Positions 7,818-14,027 of a stretch of DNA of 60,606 nt are shown here, piece by piece; position 1 is the stretch's first letter; the number at the start of each line of letters is the position of its first letter. The translations under genes were made by a program, and so were the position numbers. The DNA is from Muribaculum sp. (GTDB lineage: Bacteria; Bacillota; Clostridia; Lachnospirales; Lachnospiraceae), in NCBI GenBank assembly GCA_023663505.1, contig JAMPHH010000017.1, forward strand, positions 1 through 60,606. Direction: 5' to 3'. Under the pieces are notes generated by a model that was not told the origin of the DNA, did no database searches, and saw only the letters and a program-made list of their open reading frames with translations.

Positions 7818-8390
7818 ATGGAGATTGTACAAAGCTTTTTGACTCAAAATCCCTATTACACTAAGGGGAAAAAGATTGAGGTCAAGGGACTGATGCTTCA
7901 CAGCGTGGGGTGTCCGCAGCCCAATGCGCAGGTTTTTATCAAGCAATGGAATAAGCCTGATTACACCCGCGCGTGCATTCATGGCTTCATCGACGGCAAC
8001 AGCGGGGTGGTGTATCAAACCCTGCCATGGGATTACCGCGCGCCCCATTGTGGCGGCTCGGGCAACAACACCCACATTGGCGTGGAGATGTGTGAGCCTG
8101 CGTGCATCAAGTACACGGGGGGCGCGGGATTCACCTGCTCGGACAGGGAGGCGGCGATGGCGGTGGTGAAACGCACCTATGACGCCGCAGTGGAATTGTT
8201 TGCAAGGCTTTGCAGGCAGTATCAGCTTAATCCCCTGCAGGAGGGAGTGATCGTCAGCCACAAGGAGGGGCATGACCGCGGAATCGCGTCGGGACATGCC
8301 GACCCTGACCACCTGTGGAACGGGCTGCAGTGCGGCTATACGATGGACGGATTCCGTCAGGCGGTTGCGGACGCCATGCAGGAAATGTAA
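7818..8390 (+). CDS. N-acetylmuramoyl-L-alanine amidase (Amidase_2 type, endolysin-like)
   Basis: A 190-residue single-domain zinc amidase that would cut the bond between MurNAc and the stem peptide. The first zinc ligand is His28 in LMLHSVG; the C-terminal ligand region is SGHADPDHLW, typical of phage-type amidases. GIVSHKEGHDRG-like residues precede it (VIVSHKEGHDRG). There is no signal peptide and no wall-binding repeat, so the enzyme should remain in the cytoplasm until the membrane is breached. AGGAGGAAGGTAC precedes the ATG. It sits between the LytTR regulator and a jacalin-like lectin. No holin or tail gene is present to make this a prophage. Confidence 0.85.
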   Translation: MEIVQSFLTQNPYYTKGKKIEVKGLMLHSVGCPQPNAQVFIKQWNKPDYTRACIHGFIDGNSGVVYQTLPWDYRAPHCGGSGNNTHIGVEMCEPACIKYTGGAGFTCSDREAAMAVVKRTYDAAVELFARLCRQYQLNPLQEGVIVSHKEGHDRGIASGHADPDHLWNGLQCGYTMDGFRQAVADAMQEM

Positions 8391-8549
8391 TCGTCAAGCC
8401 GCATGAAGCCATAAAGTCAGAATTGCGTTCTGCGCAATTGTGTATAAGGCTTTCGGATTCTATGCGGCAGACACAAGGGGCGGAGAGTGTACCGCCGGAT
8501 TGATGCATAGCATCGTAAAATTTAGAAGCGGCATCGTAAATATTACGTA

Positions 8550-8576
8550 TTTGTTTGCTTCGGAACAGTTACAAAA
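8550..8576 (+). promoter_or_regulatory. Shared 27-bp upstream box, copy 2
   Basis: TTTG-N9-GAACAGTTACAAAA again, 24 bp before the lectin start. The identical 14-nt right part and equal spacing to the copy at 7773-7799 suggest common control of the two genes. Confidence 0.45.
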
Positions 8577-8599
8577 CATTTTGGAAAGGAGCAAGAGCT

Positions 8600-9160
8600 A
8601 TGGAAAAGAATGATATGAAAAATATGGGGGCTATCGGTGACATGTTGGGAGGAATCAAGGCGGAGTACACGCCGACGGCAGGAAATGCCACCAAGAAGAA
8701 GTTTGATACCTTGAAGGACGATTCCGTCTCTAACAAGGAGGTAAAGGGAGTGGTCGTTCGCAGCGGCGGCATTGTAGATGCGCTGTGCATTATTTATGAG
8801 GACGGCAGCGGCACGGTGCAGGGCAATCTCAAGGGTGGCTCGGAGCACAAGATCATGTTGGACAACGGGGACAGCATCAAGAGCATCTCCGGCGTGTCAG
8901 GCTCGGATTATCACGGTGAGCGGGCGATCAGCAAGCTGGTGATTGAGACTGTCAACGGCAAGAAATACGGTCCCTTCGGTTCACGGGGCGGGAAGTCATT
9001 TACTATCTCTATCCCCGAGGGCGGTGTGTTCGCGGGCTTTGTCGGAACCGCTTCCATAGATGACCGACGCGGGTTTGTGGAGAGTCTGGGAATGTCCTAT
9101 ATGAAGGCGGACGAGGACGCGGTGAAGGGACTGATGGGCGGTCTTCAGAATTTGGGTTAG
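8600..9160 (+). CDS. Jacalin-like lectin domain protein
   Basis: 186 residues. After a 45-residue N-terminal segment (GAIGDMLGGIKAEYTPTAGN...), residues about 48-165 follow the jacalin beta-prism pattern: VVVRSGGIVDALCIIYEDG, GGSEHKIMLDNGDSIKSISG, ISKLVIETVNGKKYGPFG and FAGFVGTASIDDRRGFVESLG. Jacalin folds bind mannose or galactose-type glycans and are uncommon in bacteria. There is no signal peptide. ATG 8600 is chosen because GGAAAGGAG precedes it; the longer frame from 8555 has no such site. The neighbours are an amidase and a lysozyme, and the gene shares an upstream box with the amidase gene. Confidence 0.72.
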   Translation: MEKNDMKNMGAIGDMLGGIKAEYTPTAGNATKKKFDTLKDDSVSNKEVKGVVVRSGGIVDALCIIYEDGSGTVQGNLKGGSEHKIMLDNGDSIKSISGVSGSDYHGERAISKLVIETVNGKKYGPFGSRGGKSFTISIPEGGVFAGFVGTASIDDRRGFVESLGMSYMKADEDAVKGLMGGLQNLG

Positions 9161-9268
9161 AGCCTCGAATTGTCTTGACTGCAGATGAGAGAAGCGCAGC
9201 ACTGCAAACAGCGCACGGATTTATCATCACGCGTAATCGCAGTAGATTGCTCTAACATGGATTAAAAT

Positions 9269-9349
9269 TGCGGATCCGGATTTTCAATCATGAGATTTGC
9301 GGTTGCGCGCCGCTTGCCGCGAATTTGTAAATCATGATATGGATCCGCA
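9269..9349 (+). repeat. Long hairpin before the lysozyme gene
   Basis: TGCGGATCC (9269-9277) pairs with GGATCCGCA (9341-9349). Inside, ATCATGAGATTTGCGG pairs with CCGCGAATTTGTAAATCATGAT. The result is an 80-nt imperfect cruciform without a T-run, 31 nt before the lysozyme start. It may act as an operator, RNA structure or processing site. Confidence 0.55.
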
Positions 9350-9380
9350 CACAGAAAGCGGCGCAGAAATGAGGATAATT

Positions 9381-9857
9381 ATGGATATCAATAAAAGTGA
9401 TGTGTCGGCAGCGTCAGGGAGCGAGATGCAGATTTCCGCCAAGGGTGTGGAGCTGGTGGCAAAATACGAGGGCTGCCGTCTGGAAGCCTACAAATGTCCG
9501 GCGGGCGTGTGGACGATAGGCTATGGGCATACCGCGGGCGTCAATCAGGGGGATACCCTGCCGTCCAAGGAGGCGGCGAAGGAGCTTTTGCAGAAGGATC
9601 TCGCGAAGTACGCGGCAAGCGTCAATCAATGTATACAAAATGGGAAGCTGACCTTTCAGCCAAACCAGAATCAGTTTGATGCCCTGACTTCTTTTTGTTA
9701 CAACTGTGGGGCGGGAAACCTTCAAAAGCTGGTGGCGGGCAGGAGCGCCGAGGAGATTGCCGAGAAGCTGCTTGCCTACAACAAGGGCGGCGGCAAGGTG
9801 CTGCCGGGACTGGTGCGGAGAAGGGAAGAAGAAAGGGCATTATTTCTAAGCGATTAG
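9381..9857 (+). CDS. GH24 lysozyme (phage-type endolysin)
   Basis: 158 residues of the T4-lysozyme/lambdoid endolysin family, which cleaves the MurNAc-GlcNAc glycan backbone. The catalytic glutamate is Glu30 in KYEGCRLEAY, followed by GVWTIGYGHT with the usual Thr/Asp region, then FDALTSFCYNCGAG and the closing LVRRREEERALF. No secretion signal or SAR-type membrane anchor is visible. ATG 9381 follows GAGG at a good distance; earlier in-frame ATGs (9297, 9369) are less well placed. It is 25 nt from the next gene, which has its own strong site, so the two form an operon. Confidence 0.85.
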   Translation: MDINKSDVSAASGSEMQISAKGVELVAKYEGCRLEAYKCPAGVWTIGYGHTAGVNQGDTLPSKEAAKELLQKDLAKYAASVNQCIQNGKLTFQPNQNQFDALTSFCYNCGAGNLQKLVAGRSAEEIAEKLLAYNKGGGKVLPGLVRRREEERALFLSD

Positions 9858-9882
9858 CAAATGATGATATAAGGAGGCTCAT

Positions 9883-10749
9883 ATGCCATACGGAATGGAC
9901 AAGAGGGAAGATAATCCGTCGGGGGAAGAAATAAAGGGCGAGGGCGTCATGGATAATGATTTTATCCTGTTGGACGATTTGGTGTTCGCGCCGCTTCACG
10001 CATTGGCAAAATCCAATCAACAGCTGCGGGAGCATATCGTGGAGGCGATCAGGGGCATGGGAACCTCCAAGCAGAACGGGCAGGAGGAGATTATTCACCT
10101 GAACAATATCAATATTGCCTATGACCAGATACGGGCGGAGGCGGAGGAGGGTTACAGCGTTGACAATCTGCAGCTTCAGGTGCCGCTGCTCTCTATCGTG
10201 CCAATGACCAATCTGAATGTGGAGAAGGCGGAGATCGACTTTTCCACGGAGGTCAAGGCGGTGATGAATCGGGAGACGGGGGAAGCCAGAATCAATGCAC
10301 GCATCTGTTCGCCGTCCCAGAGGGACAGTGACTTTCTGCCCAAGGTGTCTTATAAGCTGCAGGTTTCTTCGATTCCTGCGACGGAGGGGATCATGCGGCT
10401 CACGGACAGCCTAAGCACCAATCAGGTGACGAAAAAGCTTGATACCACGCCGGTCGTCGTGGACGGTGACCTTGGCAGTGAGGAACAGAAGGCTCTCATG
10501 CAGGAGACCAAGCGGCTTCGGGTAAAGATCGGCAAGCTAAAACAATTGCACCAGAGAATCGCGGATATGATCGCAGAGCAGGAGCGGCTGCATCAGATCA
10601 GTGTGGACGCCTTTGAGGAGGATACCTATGACTTTGACAAGGAGAGATATCTGATGGCACAGTCCAATATTATCAACCGCATCATGGAATATCAGGAGCA
10701 GATTATCAACAAGGAGATTCTGTATGGACTTGAAAATGACTATAAGTGA
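9883..10749 (+). CDS. DUF2589-like protein A
   Basis: 288 residues, cytoplasmic, function unknown. The core (about 85-180) carries the pattern VPLLSIVPMTNLNVEKAEIDF and KVSYKLQVSS, matching the second DUF2589 protein at 11030. The C-terminal third (about 200-285) is charged and heptad-like (QKALMQETKRLRVKIGKLKQ...), a likely coiled coil. ATAAGGAGGCTCAT precedes the ATG. The DUF2589 assignment is from the shared motif and my memory of the family; I know of no established function. It is co-transcribed with the lysozyme gene and overlaps the next gene by 26 nt. Confidence 0.65.
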   Translation: MPYGMDKREDNPSGEEIKGEGVMDNDFILLDDLVFAPLHALAKSNQQLREHIVEAIRGMGTSKQNGQEEIIHLNNINIAYDQIRAEAEEGYSVDNLQLQVPLLSIVPMTNLNVEKAEIDFSTEVKAVMNRETGEARINARICSPSQRDSDFLPKVSYKLQVSSIPATEGIMRLTDSLSTNQVTKKLDTTPVVVDGDLGSEEQKALMQETKRLRVKIGKLKQLHQRIADMIAEQERLHQISVDAFEEDTYDFDKERYLMAQSNIINRIMEYQEQIINKEILYGLENDYK

Positions 10750-11011
10750 CCCGACCGCGATACAAGTCTTGGCGGAGGAGGACGTCACCCGTCTGAAAAA
10801 TGAGCTGAATTACCGCCTGCTGATGGCGGGCGATTGGAGCAAAGAGGTGCTTTGGGTGGAGGAGCTCACCGTGACTAAGGTGGAGCCGCCCGTTCGCGGA
10901 CGTGCGATGCGGCGGCTCCGTATGAGGCTTAGAAGGCTTCAGAACAGGCTATTTATCTTGCTTAGAGCGTCTGCCAAGAGATTGACATGCTTTAAGAATA
11001 AAACATTTTAG
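10724..11011 (+). CDS. Small basic protein of unknown function
   Basis: 95 residues; not recognised. The N-terminal half is acidic and mixed (AIQVLAEEDVTRLKNELNYR). The C-terminal half is strongly basic (RGRAMRRLRMRLRRLQNRL), suggesting nucleic-acid, membrane or partner binding. ATG 10724 follows AAGGAG by 7 nt and overlaps the upstream DUF2589 gene by 26 nt, so translation is probably coupled. A strong ribosome site for the next DUF2589 gene follows within 20 nt. Confidence 0.6.
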   Translation: MDLKMTISDPTAIQVLAEEDVTRLKNELNYRLLMAGDWSKEVLWVEELTVTKVEPPVRGRAMRRLRMRLRRLQNRLFILLRASAKRLTCFKNKTF

Positions 11012-11029
11012 GAAAGGAGGTAAACAATT

Positions 11030-12115
11030 ATGGCAGTAGCAGAACAATTTGCGGGATTGAATATGGGTCAGCTCATCGGCGGCCCCCTTACCGCAGTAGC
11101 GGACGCTAGTACCCTGCTCGCCAATTCCACGGCGGATTTTATCAATCGCGTGGGGTTTGACGGCAAGGGAAACCTGCGAACAGTCGCATTTGCTTACCAA
11201 AAACGCAGCATGAACGAGGACGGCACCAGTAATCTCGACGCGATGAAGGTGGAGGTGCCCATGCTGGCAATCGTTCCAATACCGAATATCCAAGTGGACG
11301 AGGTAAATATTCTCTTTGATATGGAGGTAAAACAGAGCGAGAAGTCCCAGCAGTCGTTGGATATGGGCGCGAGTCTGACCGGATCTCTGGGGATCGGTCC
11401 GATTAAGGTCAGCATCAGCGGCAGTGTCAGCGCGCATAAGGAGAACACCAGAAGCTCCGACAATTCCGCTAAGTATCATGTAGATGTGAGAGCGACCAAC
11501 CACGGCACGCCCGAGGGTCTGGCGAGAGTGCTCGACATGATGGCGGCAAACGTCGCTCCCGCGTTGGTGGGAAGCACGCTGAAGGGCGCAGACGGTCAGA
11601 CGTTATCGGATTCGGAGCGCACGAAGGCGGAGAATCTCAAGAAGCTGCGCGGCGAGGTATCCAACATCGAGGCGAGATTGAACGCGGCGAAAAGCAATCT
11701 TGAGGATCGGCTGACGATATTCAAGAAGTGCGCCGCGACGCAGCAGAATCTGTACAGCACGAAGGTGGCGGCTTTGGCGGAGAGTGCGACAGAGGAGAAT
11801 CAGCAGGCGTATGATTCGCTGATGCAGAGCTGGAACGACTTCCAGAATCAGGTAGGCGACATCGTTTCCGTGCTTGCGGATTCCGCCGAGAGCACGGAGA
11901 GCGCTTCCGGTGTATCCGCGCTTTCACAGGATTTTGCATTGATGGGCTTGACGGGCGATAATTCCGTGGGAGCCTATGACGCCACATCAGGAGCGAAGTA
12001 CAACGCGATGGTGAGCGCGCAGAACAGCGCGGTGGTGGCGCAGATGAAGGTGAACGCAGTGGAGCAGGAGCTCTATGACAAGAAGGAAGCGTACAACACA
12101 GCCATGTCCAAGTGA
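11030..12115 (+). CDS. DUF2589 domain protein B
   Basis: 361 residues, no signal peptide. The core (about 75-175) has VEVPMLAIVPIPNIQVDEV, NILFDMEVKQSEK and YHVDVRATNHGTPEGLARVLD, the DUF2589 hallmark of a VPLL-type strand, a beta hairpin and a PEGLARVLD end. A Gly/Ser-rich insert (GASLTGSLGIGPIKVSISGS) lies between. The C-terminal half is helical with likely coiled coil (NLKKLRGEVSNIEARLNAAK). It is paralogous to the protein at 9883. A very strong AGGAAAGGAGGT site suggests high expression. The function is unknown; a structural or carrier role is a guess. Confidence 0.72.
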   Translation: MAVAEQFAGLNMGQLIGGPLTAVADASTLLANSTADFINRVGFDGKGNLRTVAFAYQKRSMNEDGTSNLDAMKVEVPMLAIVPIPNIQVDEVNILFDMEVKQSEKSQQSLDMGASLTGSLGIGPIKVSISGSVSAHKENTRSSDNSAKYHVDVRATNHGTPEGLARVLDMMAANVAPALVGSTLKGADGQTLSDSERTKAENLKKLRGEVSNIEARLNAAKSNLEDRLTIFKKCAATQQNLYSTKVAALAESATEENQQAYDSLMQSWNDFQNQVGDIVSVLADSAESTESASGVSALSQDFALMGLTGDNSVGAYDATSGAKYNAMVSAQNSAVVAQMKVNAVEQELYDKKEAYNTAMSK

Positions 12116-12138
12116 CGGATTTATGCGGGGGTATAAGT

Positions 12139-12420
12139 ATGGATAAACGGGAGAAGACAGAGTTGACAGATATCCATTATGTCAAGCTTGTCCCCGTGGG
12201 CAGCGTCAATCCGAACAATCCCCTTTCGGATCAGTCAAGAGAACAGCAGCTCGCACTTTTAAACCGCTGTTTGAATGACTATCCGAGGGGGATTATCCTC
12301 GGAAAGGATATCACAATCGGACGCTATATGATCGGGGAGCATGAACTGACGATGGAGAAGGTGACTTATCATGTCGGGTTTGCGAGAAAGCCCGCATGGG
12401 AGAGCGAGACAAGTTCATAG
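12139..12420 (+). CDS. Small conserved-looking protein of unknown function
   Basis: 93 residues; not recognised. It reads MDKREKTELTDIHYVKLVPV and later IILGKDITIGRYMIGEHELT and EKVTYHVGFARKPAW, an alpha/beta-type soluble protein. ATG 12139 is chosen over an in-frame start at 12112, which overlaps the preceding stop and lacks a clear ribosome site. It follows the second DUF2589 gene by 23 nt and is probably in the same operon. Confidence 0.55.
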   Translation: MDKREKTELTDIHYVKLVPVGSVNPNNPLSDQSREQQLALLNRCLNDYPRGIILGKDITIGRYMIGEHELTMEKVTYHVGFARKPAWESETSS

Positions 12421-12504
12421 AGGACAACCTATAATGGACAGCTCATAATGGGCTAATCCGTTATGGACTAAGGCAGCCCGCATAACGGGCGGATTGGAGG
12501 AAGC

Positions 12505-12804
12505 ATGAGGATAGAAAAGGAACAAAACGAAACTACATTGACCGTCAGGCTGTTCGGCAGATTGGAGACCACGACGGCGCCCGAGCTGCAGGCGGTGATA
12601 GACAATGAATTGACAGAGGTGTCAGATTTGCATATGGATATGGAGCAGTTGGAATATATCTCGTCAGCAGGGCTTCGCGTGCTGCTCTCTGCGACCAAGA
12701 AAATGCAGGCAAAGGGCGGCAATATGAAGCTCCACAATGTCAGGTCGGAGGTGCTTGAGGTATTCAAGATCACGGGCTTTGACGCCATATTGACGCTTGA
12801 GTGA
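12505..12804 (+). CDS. STAS-domain anti-sigma-factor antagonist
   Basis: 99 residues, a single STAS domain of the SpoIIAA/RsbV type. The motif YISSAGLRVLL places the likely phosphoacceptor at Ser54. In partner switching, the unphosphorylated protein binds the kinase/anti-sigma factor and releases its target. The kinase-like partner is the next gene, 19 nt away. GATTGGAGGAAGC precedes the ATG. The intergenic lead-in has a GCCCG-CATAA-CGGGC hairpin at 12476-12490. Confidence 0.88.
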   Translation: MRIEKEQNETTLTVRLFGRLETTTAPELQAVIDNELTEVSDLHMDMEQLEYISSAGLRVLLSATKKMQAKGGNMKLHNVRSEVLEVFKITGFDAILTLE

Positions 12805-12823
12805 GTATGAATGGAGGAATGCT

Positions 12824-13237
12824 ATGAGCGATACGGTAGAGATATATGCAGGCAAGCCAAGCATTGACAATATGCCACATGTACTGGAGGCAGTGGAGCG
12901 CTATTTCACGGAGAGGAAGGTGGCGGAGGGAGATCGTGCAAAGCTATTGGTGGCGTTAGATGAACTGTATTCCAATCTGTGCGTGCACAGCGGGGCGCAG
13001 AATGTGGAGATTCGATGCGGACTGAGCGAGTGCCATGCGGGAATACTTCTTGTGGACAACGGAATACCCTTTAATCCCTTGGAACAGAAAAAGCCCGATG
13101 TAACGCTGCCCGCTGAGGAGCGTGTCCCCGGGGGTCTGGGCATCTATCTGGTGAGAAAGACCATGGATAAGATTTCCTATGAATACATAGAAGGGAAAAA
13201 TTTTCTGACGGTTGTGAAGAAAATCGCATTAAAATAA
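12824..13237 (+). CDS. RsbW/SpoIIAB-like serine kinase (anti-sigma factor)
   Basis: 137 residues with a GHKL ATPase fold. The N box is LLVALDELYSNLCVHS, G1 is LLVDNGIPFNP and G2 is PGGLGIYLVRKTMD. It should phosphorylate the STAS protein encoded just upstream. No sigma factor of the SigB/SigF type is adjacent, so the target may be elsewhere or may be another protein such as the LytTR regulator. ATG 12824 follows ATGGAGGAA. It is the last gene of the 7.0-13.2 kb cluster. Confidence 0.88.
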   Translation: MSDTVEIYAGKPSIDNMPHVLEAVERYFTERKVAEGDRAKLLVALDELYSNLCVHSGAQNVEIRCGLSECHAGILLVDNGIPFNPLEQKKPDVTLPAEERVPGGLGIYLVRKTMDKISYEYIEGKNFLTVVKKIALK

Positions 13238-13282
13238 GAATTAAAATTCATTTCTCTGTAACAATTCAACCATCAAAAAGAG

Positions 13283-13311
13283 TTGACATATTGTATAAAT
13301 GAGGTTATATT
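13283..13311 (+). promoter_or_regulatory. Promoter with structured leader
   Basis: TTGACA (13283-13288), 17-nt spacer, TATATT (13306-13311). The roughly 130-nt leader is GC-rich and can fold (CGCGG...CCGCG near 13333-13366). It ends in a perfect AAAGGAGG before a short broken frame at 13443. I could not match it to a known riboswitch. Confidence 0.6.
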
Positions 13312-13442
13312 AATTTTAGAAAACGAGGTATCCGCGGGCACCCCTATGGAGCTTGCGGTACCGCGACTATATATGATTAATGCGCCATGCGGCGAAGCGC
13401 GTGTCTTTTAGACATGAAGAGCTTTCAAAGGAGGTTGATGGA

Positions 13443-13512
13443 ATGACACTTGAGCAGAAATTTTTTTGACATTTTTGAAGAATTTATTGACAGGAATGTT
13501 GATAAGTGCTAG
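13443..13512 (+). pseudogene. Broken short gene
   Basis: A strong ribosome site precedes ATG 13443, but the frame stops after 8 codons (MTLEQKFF) in a run of seven T. Removing one T restores MTLEQKFFDIFEEFIDRNVD, ending KC. This suggests a frameshift in the 5' end of a former gene, or slippage in the T-run. The 3' part overlaps the antisense RNA promoter of the toxin locus. Confidence 0.45.
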
Positions 13513-13515
13513 GAT
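13487..13515 (+). promoter_or_regulatory. Antisense RNA promoter, toxin locus 1
   Basis: TTGACA (13487-13492), 17-nt spacer, TAGGAT (13510-13515), directed against the minus-strand toxin gene. The corresponding promoter at toxin locus 2 (37890-37918) has the same GATAAGTG spacer end. Confidence 0.7.
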
Positions 13516-13521
13516 ATCTTG

Positions 13522-13612
13522 TAGAAAAGGTGTTACCGTAAAGCAACGGTTCGCCTCGGTTAATTGTAAATTAAAAAAGCAACTTAACTTTGGTCGGTGC
13601 GGTTGCTTTTTT
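13522..13612 (+). ncRNA. Putative antisense (antitoxin) RNA, locus 1
   Basis: The predicted transcript of about 90 nt runs from the promoter at 13487-13515 to the bidirectional terminator. It overlaps the 3' end of the toxin message, including its last codons and stop. Its 5' region (AGGTGTTACC...CGGTTCGCCT) is nearly the same as the 5' region of the toxin message, because the locus is bounded by inverted repeats. The start site is estimated from the -10 box. Confidence 0.6.
13573..13612. terminator. Bidirectional terminator, toxin locus 1
   Basis: AAAAAAGCAAC pairs with GTTGCTTTTTT, giving T-runs on both strands. The left arm is also coding sequence for the toxin C-terminus (codons for Lys-Ser-Asn), so toxin message and antisense RNA overlap tail to tail. 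Confidence 0.8.
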
Positions 13613-13748
13613 GATGTTTATCGTTTCTTCTGGTTTGCCGTATACTGATTATCGTGACGATGATACTGATAACTGTCACTACAATACCGACAAGCTCCAA
13701 AATAATTTCTAACACCAATGGAACATACCTTTCGTTTTTATTTTCCAT
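13584..13748 (-). CDS. Small hydrophobic peptide, type I toxin-like
   Basis: 54 residues: a short charged N-terminus (MENKNERY), one membrane segment (VPLVLEIILELVGIVVTVIS and on to about residue 36), and a basic hydrophilic tail rich in Arg, Lys, Asn and Gln. This is the shape of the TxpA/BsrG/Fst type I toxins, which damage the membrane when their antisense RNA is lost. GGAGGAGAACAT precedes ATG 13748. An antisense RNA promoter converges on it, and a second locus at 37521-37918 encodes a near-identical peptide. I do not recognise a named family. Confidence 0.65.
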   Translation of the reverse strand: MENKNERYVPLVLEIILELVGIVVTVISIIVTIISIRQTRRNDKHQKSNRTDQS

Positions 13749-13841
13749 ATATGTTCTCCTCCCTTCGGAACCAGAAGTTCTCAAAATGTACTCATTCTGG
13801 CGAAAGGCGAACCGCTACCCGTTTTGGTAACACCTAAATAT

Positions 13842-13869
13842 TTTCTATCATAATGACGAATTTTTGCAA
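13842..13869 (-). promoter_or_regulatory. Toxin promoter, locus 1
   Basis: On the minus strand TTGCAA, 16-nt spacer, TAGAAA. The toxin copy at 37521 has the equivalent TTGCAA-16-TACAAT. Confidence 0.6.
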
Positions 13870-14027
13870 TATATGTCGGCAAAAATTTATATTTTATAAA
13901 ATATCTAAAAACATTCATATAAAGCTCCAAAAAGAAATTGAGTGATGCAAAGAAATTGAAAAAGTGTTATGTTATATTCAAGATGGTTCATTTGTATACT
14001 AAAAATTTTCATTTTTGATGCGCACTC

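Noticed and set aside
7818..9857. Prophage lysis cassette
   Set aside because: Amidase and lysozyme are phage-type, but there is no holin, terminase, capsid, tail or integrase within the window; neighbours are a lectin, DUF2589 proteins and regulators.
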